A stretch of DNA of 59,586 nt from Verrucomicrobiota bacterium (GCA_030625775.1 DAOUQC010000019.1:1-59586); one strand, 5' to 3'; counted from the first letter of the stretch, positions 18,020 through 27,480 are shown. Program-made: numbers and translations. The notes: generated by a model from the sequence alone, not told the origin.

Positions 18020-19714
18020 ATGGCTAATTTACATGAATTAGTGGCAAACGCTGAAAACGACCCTGATAACTGGGATGTGAGATTGCAATTGTCCCAGGCT
18101 TACAAAGAGCTAGGAATGGTGGATGAAGCCTTGATTGCTTTGCGGGGGAATCCACTGGCCCCCATGACCATGTCGCAGTCGCGGCAGGTGAAGGAAATGC
18201 GCAAGGAGCTGGATCCCGAGGGAAAAGCGGATATGAGTGAGCCGGTGCATCCGGTGACGGGAATGGTGATGCAGATTGCCGAGGCCGCTTCTGGTGAAGA
18301 AGAAGTTTTGCAGGCAGTCGAGATCGTTGAAGATGGTTCCGAAAGTGCACCGATTGAGCCAGTGGACTGGAGCGGGCATGAGGGTGGGTATCACGGAGAA
18401 CGATCCATTGTATTGGCCGGGGATGTGGATCCGGATGCAATCAAGGTGCATGACAAAGACAGTGATGCCGCGCAGAAGGTCTCTGCTCTGACGGTGGCTG
18501 TTCTGGTGCATGTGGGGATCGCTTTGATGCTGGGATTGGTGGTGATGTCCCTGCCGCCGGTGAATCCACCCCAACTTGTGGCTACGGCCTATACCCCGGA
18601 AACGGACGAACAGATTGAAGAGGTTAAGATTCAGAAAAAATCGCAGGCGACTGCAGCGAGTGCCGCGTCGAAGCCAACTTTTGCGATCAGCTCAATGGCA
18701 TCATCCCCGATTGCTATTCCCGATTTTGACGAGTCGCAGAATGTGGATGTGACCCTGGGGATGACGGCTCAGAACGTGGGCATGGATATGAGTTTTGACG
18801 ATGGCAAGGGTGACACCTCACAGGTGAATTTTTTTGGAATCCGTGCCACGGGGAATCGCATTGTCTTTATTATCGAGGCTTCGCGTTACATGTTGGTCGA
18901 TGAAAAGGGGGGAATCCCTGCTTACAACAAAGTGAAGGACGAGATTGCCCAGATGTTGGCCGGGTTGAACCGGCAAACAGCCTTTAACATGATCATTTAC
19001 GATGGCAAAAGGGTGGCGACCTATCAGGATGAGCTGGTGGCGGCGACTCCCTCCAATGTTCGCCAGGCAATTGAATGGTTTGATCCGATCAACAAGGTGT
19101 TTGAGAACATTGGCCTTCAGAAGGGCTACAGCTCACAGCCGGTGCAGTCTGGAATCGAGCCGATTCCAGTGGGGGATCTGGTGAATTACATCAAGGCCTC
19201 GCAGCGGGCGTTGGAGATGGACGTGAGCACTATTTTTCTGCTCAGCAATGGTTGGGGGTGGCATCGTAAGAGCATGGAAAAGCGTGAATATGAAAAATGG
19301 ATGAAGAAGAAGAAGTGGGGAGAGAAGGAGGAAGAAAAATGGAGGGAAGCGATCAAGGTGGCTCAGGCCTGGTTGAAAAAAGAAAATGAAAACCGACTGA
19401 AAAATGGAATTCCCCGCAAAGTGGTTACGGGTTTGACTGGGATTATCAGCAAAACTTCCCCGGGAATAAGGCAAAAACCTTCACCGAGTTACACCATGGA
19501 AGATGTGGAGGATCAGTTGAAAAATGCTGTGTCGATGTATTATCGAGCAAAAGGCAAACCGCGACCAAGGTTTAATGTGGTGTGGTTTGTCGGGGAGGAT
19601 GAAAATCCAAGTGCTTCGATCGAGGCTCATTTGAAACAACAGACCAAGCGCAACCGAGGCAAATTGAAGGTTTTGAAGGGTATGGCAGGTCTTAGTAATG
19701 TGACTGGAGGTTGA
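18020..19714 (+). CDS. Array paralog 1: TPR-like, single-TM, degenerate vWA-like protein
   Basis: 564 residues. Residues 1-50 (HELVANAENDPDNWDVRLQL and the following helix) look like one tetratricopeptide unit. An acidic linker leads to a single membrane helix at about 155-178 (ALTVAVLVHVGIALMLGLVV), then PPVNPPQLVA as in TonB-like anchors, and a Ser/Ala-rich stretch. Residues from about 272 (VNFFGIRATGNRIVFII) form a vWA-like domain. Its metal site is degenerate: E286-A-S-R-Y where DxSxS is expected. A very charged segment (KREYEKWMKKKKWGEKEEEK) interrupts the domain. It ends with RNRGKLKVLKGMAGLSNVTG, conserved in all three paralogs. The TPR part should be cytoplasmic and the vWA part periplasmic. 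Function unknown. Confidence 0.85.
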   Translation: MANLHELVANAENDPDNWDVRLQLSQAYKELGMVDEALIALRGNPLAPMTMSQSRQVKEMRKELDPEGKADMSEPVHPVTGMVMQIAEAASGEEEVLQAVEIVEDGSESAPIEPVDWSGHEGGYHGERSIVLAGDVDPDAIKVHDKDSDAAQKVSALTVAVLVHVGIALMLGLVVMSLPPVNPPQLVATAYTPETDEQIEEVKIQKKSQATAASAASKPTFAISSMASSPIAIPDFDESQNVDVTLGMTAQNVGMDMSFDDGKGDTSQVNFFGIRATGNRIVFIIEASRYMLVDEKGGIPAYNKVKDEIAQMLAGLNRQTAFNMIIYDGKRVATYQDELVAATPSNVRQAIEWFDPINKVFENIGLQKGYSSQPVQSGIEPIPVGDLVNYIKASQRALEMDVSTIFLLSNGWGWHRKSMEKREYEKWMKKKKWGEKEEEKWREAIKVAQAWLKKENENRLKNGIPRKVVTGLTGIISKTSPGIRQKPSPSYTMEDVEDQLKNAVSMYYRAKGKPRPRFNVVWFVGEDENPSASIEAHLKQQTKRNRGKLKVLKGMAGLSNVTGG

Positions 19715-19736
19715 TTCCTGCTGAGCATTTCTTGCA

Positions 19737-19757
19737 GTCCCGAAAATACGGTATGAG
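19737..19757. repeat. Conserved upstream element, copy 2 of 2 (second array gene)
   Basis: Identical over 21 bases to 17861-17881 and placed 106 bases before the second array gene. In this copy TCCCGA (19738-19743) and TCGGGA (19758-19763) form an inverted repeat that is absent from copy 1. Upstream of the third array gene only a loose resemblance is seen (GTCTAAAATCGGAATAAAT, from 21684). Confidence 0.65.
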
Positions 19758-19863
19758 TCGGGAAATACTTGGAAACCTGCTATTGGAATGTTAGTCTCAC
19801 TAGCAGTTCGCTTATAGTAAATAGGGGACTCCTGATTCGTTAAAATCATAACTATTTTCAACA

Positions 19864-21603
19864 ATGGCCAATCTTCATGAACTGGTGACCCAGGCTGAGA
19901 GCAATCCTGATGACTGGGAGGTGCGATTGCAATTAGCCCAGGCTTACAAAGACCTTGGAATGACGGATGAAGCATTGAATGCATTGCGGGGGAATCCTCT
20001 GGCTCCCATGACTATGGGGCAGTCGCGATTGGTGAAGGAATTGCGCTCGGAACTGGATCCTCAGGGAAAGGCTAATATGAGTGAGCCGGTGCATCCGGTA
20101 TCGGGCAAGGTGATGGAGCGGGCTAATCCTGTTACTGGGCCTGTTACAGCCAATAAGGGAGAGGGAGAAGTTTTAAAAGCGACCGGGATGCTTGAGGATA
20201 GCACGCCCATCGCGATGATGGAGGTTGAGGAGGAGGCCGCAGCTGCGCCGGAAGCGACCGGGGCGCAAGTTGATCATCACGGGGAGCGCTCCATTGTGCT
20301 GGCTGGAGAAGTAGATCCGGATGCGATCAAAGTACATGAAAAAGACAGCGACACTGCCCAGAAAGCATCAGCTTTGACGGTAGCCGTGCTTGTCCATGTA
20401 GCGATCGCCCTGGTATTGGGGCTCGTGGTGATGTCCCTGCCTCCGGTGAATCCCCCACAGATTGTGGCCACGGCTTACACTCCTGAGACGGATGAGCAAA
20501 TCGAGGAGGTTAAGATTGTGAAGAAGTCACAGGCGACTGCATCGAGTGCAGCGTCGACACCGACTTTTGCAATCTCTTCGATGGCGTCATCACCGATTGC
20601 GATTCCTGATTTTGATGATTCACAAAATGTTGATGTGACCTTGGGGATGACTGCTCAAAATCTGGGAACCGGGATGAGCTTCACCCAAGGCGAAGGGGAT
20701 TCATCGATGGTGAATTTTTTCGGTATTCGCTCCAGTGGCAGCCGGATTGTTTTTGTCATTGAAGCGGCTCGTTTCATGCTGACTGACCGCAAGGGCGGGA
20801 TTCCTGCCTTCACTAAGGTGAAGGATGAAATTGCCCAGATGATGGCTGGCATGAATCGCCAGACAGCTTTTAATATCGTAATTTATGAAGGTAAAAAAAT
20901 AGCAACTTTCCGTGACGAGCTGGTGGCGGCGACTCCCTCAAATGTGCGGCAGGCGGTCGAATGGTTTGATCCGGTTAATAAGGAGTTTGAGAAAATCGGT
21001 ATCCGCGAGGGTTTTACTTCGAAGCCTGTGCAATCCGGGATTGAACCGATCCCGGTGAATGACCTTATGCACTACATCAAGGCCATGCAAAGGGCACTGG
21101 AAATGGATGTGAATGCGATGTTTGTATTGACCAGTGGTTGGATACATCACCACAAGCCGATGGAAAAACGAGAGTATGACAAGTGGATGCGCAAACGAGG
21201 TTGGGGGAAAAAACAAGAGGAGGAGTGGCGGGATGCCCTGGTCAAGGCGAAGGCTTGGTTGACCAAGGAAAATGCAGAGAGAAAAAAGAAAGATATCCCA
21301 CAGCGGGTGATTCGGGACTGGCATGAAATCGTGGCGGAGATCCTGCCCAATGTGCAACGCAAGCCTGGACCGGGTTATGAAATGGAGGAGGTAGAGGACC
21401 AGGTTAAAAATTCGGTATCGATGTACTACCGGGCCAAGGGCAAACCCCGGCCAAAGATCAATGTGGTATGGTTTATTGGTTCGGACGAGGAACCCAGCAC
21501 GTCAGTTGATGGTCATTTCAAAAATATCACCAAGAGAAATCGTGGAAAGCAGAAGACATTAGTAGGGATGGAAGGTCTACAAAATGTGACCGGAGGTCCC
21601 TAG
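19864..21603 (+). CDS. Array paralog 2: TPR-like, single-TM, degenerate vWA-like protein
   Basis: 579 residues, very similar to paralog 1 along the whole length (LHELV, NPDDWEVRLQLAQAYKDLG, GNPLAPMTM, SEPVHPV, HGERSIVLAG, DPDAIKVH). The membrane helix is at about 168-192 (ALTVAVLVHVAIALVLGLVV). The vWA-like domain begins near VNFFGIRSSGSRIVFVI; its metal site reads E300-A-A-R-F, even further from DxSxS than paralog 1. The charged insertion (KREYDKWMRKRGWGKKQEEE) and the C-terminal RNRGKQKTLVGMEGLQNVTG block are kept. Paralogs 1 and 2 are clearly the more recent duplicates. They share the upstream 21-base element. Function unknown. Confidence 0.85.
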   Translation: MANLHELVTQAESNPDDWEVRLQLAQAYKDLGMTDEALNALRGNPLAPMTMGQSRLVKELRSELDPQGKANMSEPVHPVSGKVMERANPVTGPVTANKGEGEVLKATGMLEDSTPIAMMEVEEEAAAAPEATGAQVDHHGERSIVLAGEVDPDAIKVHEKDSDTAQKASALTVAVLVHVAIALVLGLVVMSLPPVNPPQIVATAYTPETDEQIEEVKIVKKSQATASSAASTPTFAISSMASSPIAIPDFDDSQNVDVTLGMTAQNLGTGMSFTQGEGDSSMVNFFGIRSSGSRIVFVIEAARFMLTDRKGGIPAFTKVKDEIAQMMAGMNRQTAFNIVIYEGKKIATFRDELVAATPSNVRQAVEWFDPVNKEFEKIGIREGFTSKPVQSGIEPIPVNDLMHYIKAMQRALEMDVNAMFVLTSGWIHHHKPMEKREYDKWMRKRGWGKKQEEEWRDALVKAKAWLTKENAERKKKDIPQRVIRDWHEIVAEILPNVQRKPGPGYEMEEVEDQVKNSVSMYYRAKGKPRPKINVVWFIGSDEEPSTSVDGHFKNITKRNRGKQKTLVGMEGLQNVTGGP

Positions 21604-21798
21604 GGATACTGGTTTTTAAACTTCTCTGCTTGGTTTTTTTCTGGAATGTGGGGGGCACGTTTCAACGGATGGGTGATTCGTTTGTCTAAAATCGGAATAA
21701 ATACACTTGTATAGGCCGAATTGTGGTCAGTGCTGTGCGCTTACTGGTAAAATGGTCTTTGCGATAGATAGGAGCCAGTCTGATTAGTTGTTGATAAA

Positions 21799-23676
21799 AT
21801 GAGTCACGAAGACCTGAATAGCTTGGAAAGCATACTGGCTCTGGTTCCCTGTGATTGGGATCTCAGGTTGGCTTTGATCCAGGCTTATGTACTGCGTGAC
21901 CAGATAGACGAGGCGAAAAGATTGGTCAGGGAATCGCCTGATGCAGCAGGACCTGCTCCGCCCTATGTTCAGTTTCGTTTGCACCGTTTGCTGACGGAAG
22001 GGCGTTCTGCGGCAGAGGAATTTGCACAGGAAGATACACCGGGGGTGTCGGGGATGGCGCAGGTATATGGGGGGAATGCCATCGATGCGGCGATTACTGC
22101 AACAGTTGAGGATGTTTCGTCAGACGGCGGGCCTGTTGATTATGCCATAGAAGAGGACAATCTGGCAGGCAGCGCGGAGGGCTTGGTGGGGACAGGGGAA
22201 ACTACGATTTCTCCTGAACAAAAGCCGGTTCTTGTGGAAGAAGGTTTTGGGGCATCGAGGTTTTCTGAGCCGGGTGAACCGGAGGGAAAGGTGCTGATAA
22301 AGGTGGGTGTTTCAGAGGAAAGGCAATGGGGGCTGGATCATAGCCGTTTTGTGATAGAATCTGCCGAGGACTTCCGGCCCTTACAGCGTGAAGCGGATGC
22401 CGGTCGCAAGGTGTCGGCTTTTTCGTTTGCTCTGATGTTTCACATGATAGTGGTGCTTATTCTGGGAGCTATTGTGATTGCGATTCCGCTACCAACACCG
22501 CCCCAGATCATTGCGGTCAATGTGGCGGCGGATCGAATCCTCGATGTGCCACCCAAGCGGGTAGATAAGAACAAAACACCGGATCGCTCTGCTGCGTCGG
22601 CCCAGGCGACTATGGTGATCAGTTCGTCATCTCCCTCGCCGGTGACGGTGCCCGATTTTGAGGAAACGAACTTCACTGATGTATCTGCCTATTTAACTGA
22701 CATGAAGGCAGGATTGGGCATGAGTCTTGAAGGCGAAGCGGAAGAGTCGGATGTTAATTTTTTTGGAATCCAATCAGGGGGGCGAAAAATTGCCTTCATT
22801 GTGGATGCAAGTCCGACCATGCTGGTGGACGAAAAAGGGGGGATGTTTGCCTATGACCGGGTGAAGGATGAGGTCAGTCAGATGCTGGCCTCCCTGAATA
22901 GGGGTACATCATTCAATATCCTGCTTTACGAAGGCAAACGGCTGAAAGTTTATCAATCGGAACTGGTTCAGGCACGCCCCTCTAATGTGCGTTTGGCTAT
23001 TGAGTGGCTTGATCCTCTAAATCGGAATTATGAAAGTCTGGGGCTGGGAAGAGCGGGGGGCGATGTTGCGGTGAGTAGTGGCAATAAACCCATAGCGAGT
23101 GGTGACATAACGGGGTATGCCAAGGCAGTCCAATTGGCTTTGGAGATGGATGTGAATACGGTTTTTTGTATTGCCGGAGGGTATTTGAGGATTGCGCGAG
23201 CAGCAGCACCCATGACGACGAAGGTTGCGGGAACACCTGGCAAAGCCGATCCGAAGGAGCAGGCAGCATGGAATAAAGTAGTGAATAAAACGCGCGAATG
23301 GTTGAGGAGGGAGAATGAAGCTCGCAAGAAAAAAGGCCTGGCGCCAAAGGTGGTGACGAATTTTTCCGTACTGGTCAGGCAGGTGACCGGAGCCACTCCA
23401 CCGAGAGCACGGGGCGGTAGTGGTGGTGGGAGTGCCCGTGGTCTAGCTCCTTACACGCCCGAGGAAATCGAGGAACATGTCAAAAACCTGGTTAGCAAAT
23501 ATTACCGCGACGAAGACAAGTCCTTGCCTCAACTCAATTTGGTGTTGTTTCTTGGCAAGGGTGAGGACATCGGAGATTATAAGGATCACTTCCGTCGTCT
23601 GACCCGGCGCAACAAAGGGAAGTTGAAAATCCTCGAGGGTTTGGATGCCCTTGAGGATGTCACAGCAGGTGGTTAG
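21799..23676 (+). CDS. Array paralog 3: TPR-like, single-TM, vWA protein with a more intact metal site
   Basis: 625 residues, the diverged member of the array. The N terminus keeps the short helical repeat (LVPCDWDLRLALIQAYVLRD), followed by a longer acidic linker. The membrane helix is at about 205-230 (FSFALMFHMIVVLILGAIVI), with PLPTPPQIIAV behind it. The vWA domain starts at VNFFGIQSGGRKIAFIV and has D336-A-S-P-T, close to a working MIDAS (DxSxT). The charged insertion is replaced by a segment with NKTREWLRRENEARKKKGLA and a Gly/Arg/Ser-rich loop (ARGGSGGGSARG). The C terminus RRNKGKLKILEGLDALEDVT matches the other two. It ends 6 bases from the convergent Gfo/Idh gene. Function unknown. 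Confidence 0.85.
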   Translation: MSHEDLNSLESILALVPCDWDLRLALIQAYVLRDQIDEAKRLVRESPDAAGPAPPYVQFRLHRLLTEGRSAAEEFAQEDTPGVSGMAQVYGGNAIDAAITATVEDVSSDGGPVDYAIEEDNLAGSAEGLVGTGETTISPEQKPVLVEEGFGASRFSEPGEPEGKVLIKVGVSEERQWGLDHSRFVIESAEDFRPLQREADAGRKVSAFSFALMFHMIVVLILGAIVIAIPLPTPPQIIAVNVAADRILDVPPKRVDKNKTPDRSAASAQATMVISSSSPSPVTVPDFEETNFTDVSAYLTDMKAGLGMSLEGEAEESDVNFFGIQSGGRKIAFIVDASPTMLVDEKGGMFAYDRVKDEVSQMLASLNRGTSFNILLYEGKRLKVYQSELVQARPSNVRLAIEWLDPLNRNYESLGLGRAGGDVAVSSGNKPIASGDITGYAKAVQLALEMDVNTVFCIAGGYLRIARAAAPMTTKVAGTPGKADPKEQAAWNKVVNKTREWLRRENEARKKKGLAPKVVTNFSVLVRQVTGATPPRARGGSGGGSARGLAPYTPEEIEEHVKNLVSKYYRDEDKSLPQLNLVLFLGKGEDIGDYKDHFRRLTRRNKGKLKILEGLDALEDVTAGG

Positions 23677-23682
23677 ACGGAC

Positions 23683-24681
23683 TTACAGTGTTACCACCTG
23701 ACCGGTTCTAGCAGATTCTTCAGCAGCCAAGCAGGCTTGTACGGCGGCGCGTGATTCTTCAGGAGTGATCACACTGGGTTTATCTCCCTTGATGACGCAA
23801 TTGGCAAAATAGGCGAGTTCGTCGCGCAGGGCGCCGCTCGCTTGTCCGTGGATCTCCGGCCAATAGGTGGTATCGGGGCAGCGTGAGCCCTCTTTGTCCA
23901 CTACCATGAAGTTGGGATGAGTGTCCTGAATGGAAATGCAGCCTTCGGTGCCAACGATTTCGAGACGTTCATCGATCTGGAAGGGGGTCGAGTCTGGCAT
24001 GCACCAGATGGATTCCAGGATGCAGGACGCACCGTTTTCCAGTCGATACATCACCTGGCCAAGATCGGGGTTGGCATGATCACGAACTTGCACCGTCTGG
24101 GCGTAGGTGCTGACCACTTTGGATTCACTGAACCAGAGCATGAGGTCAGTATCGTGAACGCCATCACCGATGATGGGGCCGATTTTGTCGAGCACGGAAG
24201 CGCCGACCCAAGCAGGCAGGTTGCGCCGCGCATACATAGAAATGATTTTGCCTATTTTACCTGCGGCGATTTCTGCTTTGGCGGCAGCGTAACGTGGGTT
24301 GAAACGACAGATGTGCCCGACCATGAACATGGCGTCGGAGGCATTGGCAGCATTGACGATGGCGTTGCAGTCCTCGACGGTTGACGCCATCGGCTTCTCA
24401 AGGAAGACATGTTTGCCTGCTCCGAGTGCAGCCAGTGCCGGGTTTTTATGCTGATCCCACATGGTGGTGATACTGACCGAATCCAGTTCGGGATCAGCGA
24501 GCATTTCCTGGTAGTCCGTGTAGGTGTTCCGGACATCGAACTGCTCGGCCATTTCGGAAAGTTTCGATTCCGTGCGGGTGCAGAAGGAGTGGAGTTTTAC
24601 GTTAGGAACGGCGGATAGTGCTTTGGCGTGCATTTCGCCGAACCAACCTAGACCGATGATGCCGTGTTTGATCGTTTTCAT
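23683..24681 (-). CDS. Gfo/Idh/MocA family oxidoreductase
   Basis: 332 residues, cytoplasmic. The Rossmann N terminus IKHGIIGLGWFGEMHAKAL carries the NAD(P) GxGxxG motif. The EKPMA block (HVFLEKPMAST) and GHICRFNPRY follow, and DTDLMLWF with GDGVHD gives the usual catalytic-region pattern. It is the last gene of a minus-strand cluster behind two MFS permeases (gap 37 bases), so it probably oxidises or isomerises a sugar or polyol brought in by them. The exact substrate cannot be read from sequence. Confidence 0.9.
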   Translation of the reverse strand: MKTIKHGIIGLGWFGEMHAKALSAVPNVKLHSFCTRTESKLSEMAEQFDVRNTYTDYQEMLADPELDSVSITTMWDQHKNPALAALGAGKHVFLEKPMASTVEDCNAIVNAANASDAMFMVGHICRFNPRYAAAKAEIAAGKIGKIISMYARRNLPAWVGASVLDKIGPIIGDGVHDTDLMLWFSESKVVSTYAQTVQVRDHANPDLGQVMYRLENGASCILESIWCMPDSTPFQIDERLEIVGTEGCISIQDTHPNFMVVDKEGSRCPDTTYWPEIHGQASGALRDELAYFANCVIKGDKPSVITPEESRAAVQACLAAEESARTGQVVTL

Positions 24682-24718
24682 TGTTTGAAGGGGAATTTAA
24701 GAGGTTCTCACGATGTGT

Positions 24719-25987
24719 TTACTGAGCTTCGTGTGGAATTTCGTCTGATTTTTTATCTCGGAAGAGGATGATGAATAGAAACAGGATGACGACCAGATAA
24801 CCGACCGGAAGCATCCAGAATTGTTTCCATTCAGCAAAGCCGCCTTCGGTACCGACGATTTTGTTGAAGTAGTAACCGGATAAGAGTTTCGAACTGATGT
24901 AGAAAGCGATGCCTTGGGTGAAAACAGTCAACAGTCCTTGAGCTTGCGCACGGATTTTTTCATCCACATGCTTGTCTACGTAGAGGTAACCGGAGACAAA
25001 AACAAAGTCGTAGGAAAACCCGTGTAGAAGAACTCCTACGAGTAATAAGGTGAATACACCGTTGAGATCCGACCCTCCAGCCAACTGTCCGGCTGAAGTT
25101 GCGAATAGTAGATAACGGCAAATCCAGCAGCCGATGCCAATGACAATTGTCCACTTAATGCCAACTTTTTTCAGGAAAAAGGGCAGAGCAAAAAACAGGA
25201 CGGGCAGTTCTGCGATTTGTCCCCAAGTCAGAAAGGCAGTGGTTTTTTCCATTTTGGCCTGTCCGAGGTAGGCGCCCAGATTGGCCCAGTAGGGCATGAA
25301 AGCGATGCATACCAACAGTGAGGCAAACATGAAGACGGCAAAAGAAAATTTCTTGAAATAGGGTAAAGTGGCTGCACCAATCAAGTCTCCGAAATTAACC
25401 TTTTCACCTTTGGCAGGCGGGAAGGTTTTGGGAAGGAAGAAGGAGTAAATACCAACAATGAAAGCAGCTCCAGCGCCGACGTAACACTGGGCGGCAGAGG
25501 TGTCGAAATGAAAAACGAAGCTAATGGACAGTCCGGCAATGATCCAGCCAAGCGTGGCAAAAATTCGAACCCGGGGGTATTCTTTTTCCGGATCGGCCAG
25601 ATGTTTCAAACAGATGGTATTCGATAGGCTGAGTGTGGGCATGAAACACAGCGCATGAGCTAGCAACAGGTTGACGAATATGGTTGAAGTTTCAGGGGTG
25701 GCGTAAGACGGTGCGATGGCTAGGAAGACTCCGGAAAGTAGGAGCAGCAGCCCTTGCAGTTTCTCGGCGTTCATGAAGCGATCGGCAAAAACGCCAATAA
25801 AAAAAGGAGTGATGATAGCGGCGATCGGTGTGCAGGCATAAGCACTTCCGATGGCTTCGCCCATTCCTGCTTCAAACATGAAGCGGCCTAAGCCGGCAAA
25901 CCACGCTCCCCAGACAAAAAAGAGCAGGAACATCATTGAGCTAAGATTCGCAAGAAGGCCGAAGCTGGATTTCTGGAGGTTTGTCAT
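24719..25987 (-). CDS. MFS transporter, nucleoside/sugar permease-like (copy B)
   Basis: 422 residues with twelve predicted helices. The N terminus LSSMMFLLFFVWGAWFAGLG and the LLHGFSYDFVFVSGYLYVDK block resemble the nucleoside:H+ symporter (NupG/XapB) branch of the major facilitator superfamily. It is paralogous to the permease at 26072-27403, with the same opening (MMFL.FF.WGAWF..LG), ALCFMPTLSLSNTI against MLCYMPTLGLGNTI, and the cytosolic loop FFLPKTFPPAKGEK against FFLPHTPAPAKGQK. PVC bacteria have many copies of this branch near sugar genes, so a carbohydrate substrate is as likely as a nucleoside. It sits between copy A and the Gfo/Idh gene. Confidence 0.87.
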   Translation of the reverse strand: MTNLQKSSFGLLANLSSMMFLLFFVWGAWFAGLGRFMFEAGMGEAIGSAYACTPIAAIITPFFIGVFADRFMNAEKLQGLLLLLSGVFLAIAPSYATPETSTIFVNLLLAHALCFMPTLSLSNTICLKHLADPEKEYPRVRIFATLGWIIAGLSISFVFHFDTSAAQCYVGAGAAFIVGIYSFFLPKTFPPAKGEKVNFGDLIGAATLPYFKKFSFAVFMFASLLVCIAFMPYWANLGAYLGQAKMEKTTAFLTWGQIAELPVLFFALPFFLKKVGIKWTIVIGIGCWICRYLLFATSAGQLAGGSDLNGVFTLLLVGVLLHGFSYDFVFVSGYLYVDKHVDEKIRAQAQGLLTVFTQGIAFYISSKLLSGYYFNKIVGTEGGFAEWKQFWMLPVGYLVVILFLFIILFRDKKSDEIPHEAQ

Positions 25988-26071
25988 GGATTGGGATTTT
26001 TGATTTGTGATCGAGAGTTTTTTGCAGTTCTCACCAAAAAAGGCAAGAACGATTTCTTTGACAAAGAGGGC

Positions 26072-27403
26072 TTATTCGTCTTCAGCGACTTGGGTTTTAT
26101 CCCAGAAACCGAGGAAAAATACCAAGGTAATCACGGCTGCCATTATCGCTGGAAGGATCCAGAATTCCTTCCACTGATTCATCGTTTCGGAAATCAGATT
26201 GGGATCCAACCCCTCTGGCATATTTACTGAAAACATTTTTGCCAGTTGCTGGCCAAAAGACAAATCGCCAGCACTTCGAGCTGTGGTGATCGCTTGATCC
26301 AGATCGCCGTATTTGCTGACCCCTCCAAATTTCCCAAAGGCAACTTTGTAGCCAAAATACATGCCTACCCCCTGGGTAATGAATACCAGTAGGCTCTGGA
26401 CCTGGCTACGAATAGAACTTGGTGCCACCTTGTCAGCATACATAAAACCCGTGACGAAGAAAAAATCGTAGCAGATGCCGTGCAAGGCAATGCTGAAGAA
26501 CAACATCCATGCCACTTGATCAGGGGCTCCGAAGGCAAAAAGTAGATAACGAAGCACCCATGCCATCATGCCGACCAGGATCATCCATTTGACTCCCAGT
26601 TTCCTGAAAAAGAAGGGGATCAACAACATGAAAATGATTTCGGACATCTGGCCGATACTCATCGATGAGGCGGCTTGTTCGAAGCCTGCGTTAGTGAGAT
26701 AGTTTGAAGTTAGACCATAATAATAGGCCAGTGGGATGCAGATAAGTCCCGAGCAAAGGATGAATACAAAAAAGGCAGGTTTGGCAAGTAGCTTCCAGGC
26801 GTCCAGCATCAGCAGGGCTTTCAAGTCAATTTTTTGCCCTTTAGCCGGAGCAGGAGTGTGTGGTAGGAAGAAAGAATATACTCCCAGGATAAGTGAGCTG
26901 ATTGCGGCGAGTTTAAAGATGTCCAACTTGGTGCTCCATCCCAGGAATCCCACTACTAACCCGGCAACAATCCAGCCGATAGTGCCCCAGACACGTACTT
27001 TTGGAAATTCGATTCTGCTGAGATTGGAAAAAGCAATGGTGTTTCCCAGGCCAAGGGTTGGCATGTAACAAAGCATATGGCCGAGGAACAATTTGACCAT
27101 TAGGTCACCGTCACCTGCTACAGCTGCGTTGCCGGCAAAATACATCAAGACTCCACCGATCAGGAAGAGGACACCCATCACAATCTGTGAAGGAAAAAAT
27201 CGGTCGGCGATGATACCGAGAAAGAGTGGGGCAAAAATTGCACCGAGAGGAGCTGTGCCATATGCCGCACCGATTGAACCTGCTAGTTCATTTGATCCCA
27301 GAGCGGCACCCAAAGTAACAAACCAGGCTCCCCAGGTGAAAAACTGGAGGAACATCATGATACTCAGTCGTGGCATTGCAGAGGCGGGAGATTGATCGGA
27401 CAT
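26072..27403 (-). CDS. MFS transporter, nucleoside/sugar permease-like (copy A)
   Basis: 443 residues, twelve predicted helices, first gene of the minus-strand cluster. The opening SIMMFLQFFTWGAWFVTLGA and the block ALHGICYDFFFVTGFMYADK match the permease at 24719-25987, from which it is separated by 84 bases. It differs by an extra hydrophilic loop late in the protein (about residues 345-395, KFGGVSKYGDLDQAITTARS). Two diverged permeases in one cluster suggest related but different substrates, or a heteromeric arrangement; neither can be decided here. It diverges from the hydroxyacid dehydrogenase gene at 27481. Confidence 0.87.
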   Translation of the reverse strand: MSDQSPASAMPRLSIMMFLQFFTWGAWFVTLGAALGSNELAGSIGAAYGTAPLGAIFAPLFLGIIADRFFPSQIVMGVLFLIGGVLMYFAGNAAVAGDGDLMVKLFLGHMLCYMPTLGLGNTIAFSNLSRIEFPKVRVWGTIGWIVAGLVVGFLGWSTKLDIFKLAAISSLILGVYSFFLPHTPAPAKGQKIDLKALLMLDAWKLLAKPAFFVFILCSGLICIPLAYYYGLTSNYLTNAGFEQAASSMSIGQMSEIIFMLLIPFFFRKLGVKWMILVGMMAWVLRYLLFAFGAPDQVAWMLFFSIALHGICYDFFFVTGFMYADKVAPSSIRSQVQSLLVFITQGVGMYFGYKVAFGKFGGVSKYGDLDQAITTARSAGDLSFGQQLAKMFSVNMPEGLDPNLISETMNQWKEFWILPAIMAAVITLVFFLGFWDKTQVAEDE

Positions 27404-27480
27404 GTTAAAATTGCTGTAAGCTTACTTATTGAAGTGAATTTTGTGACTGAGTAGGTTAGGTAAGGATTCAATTTCGTAAA

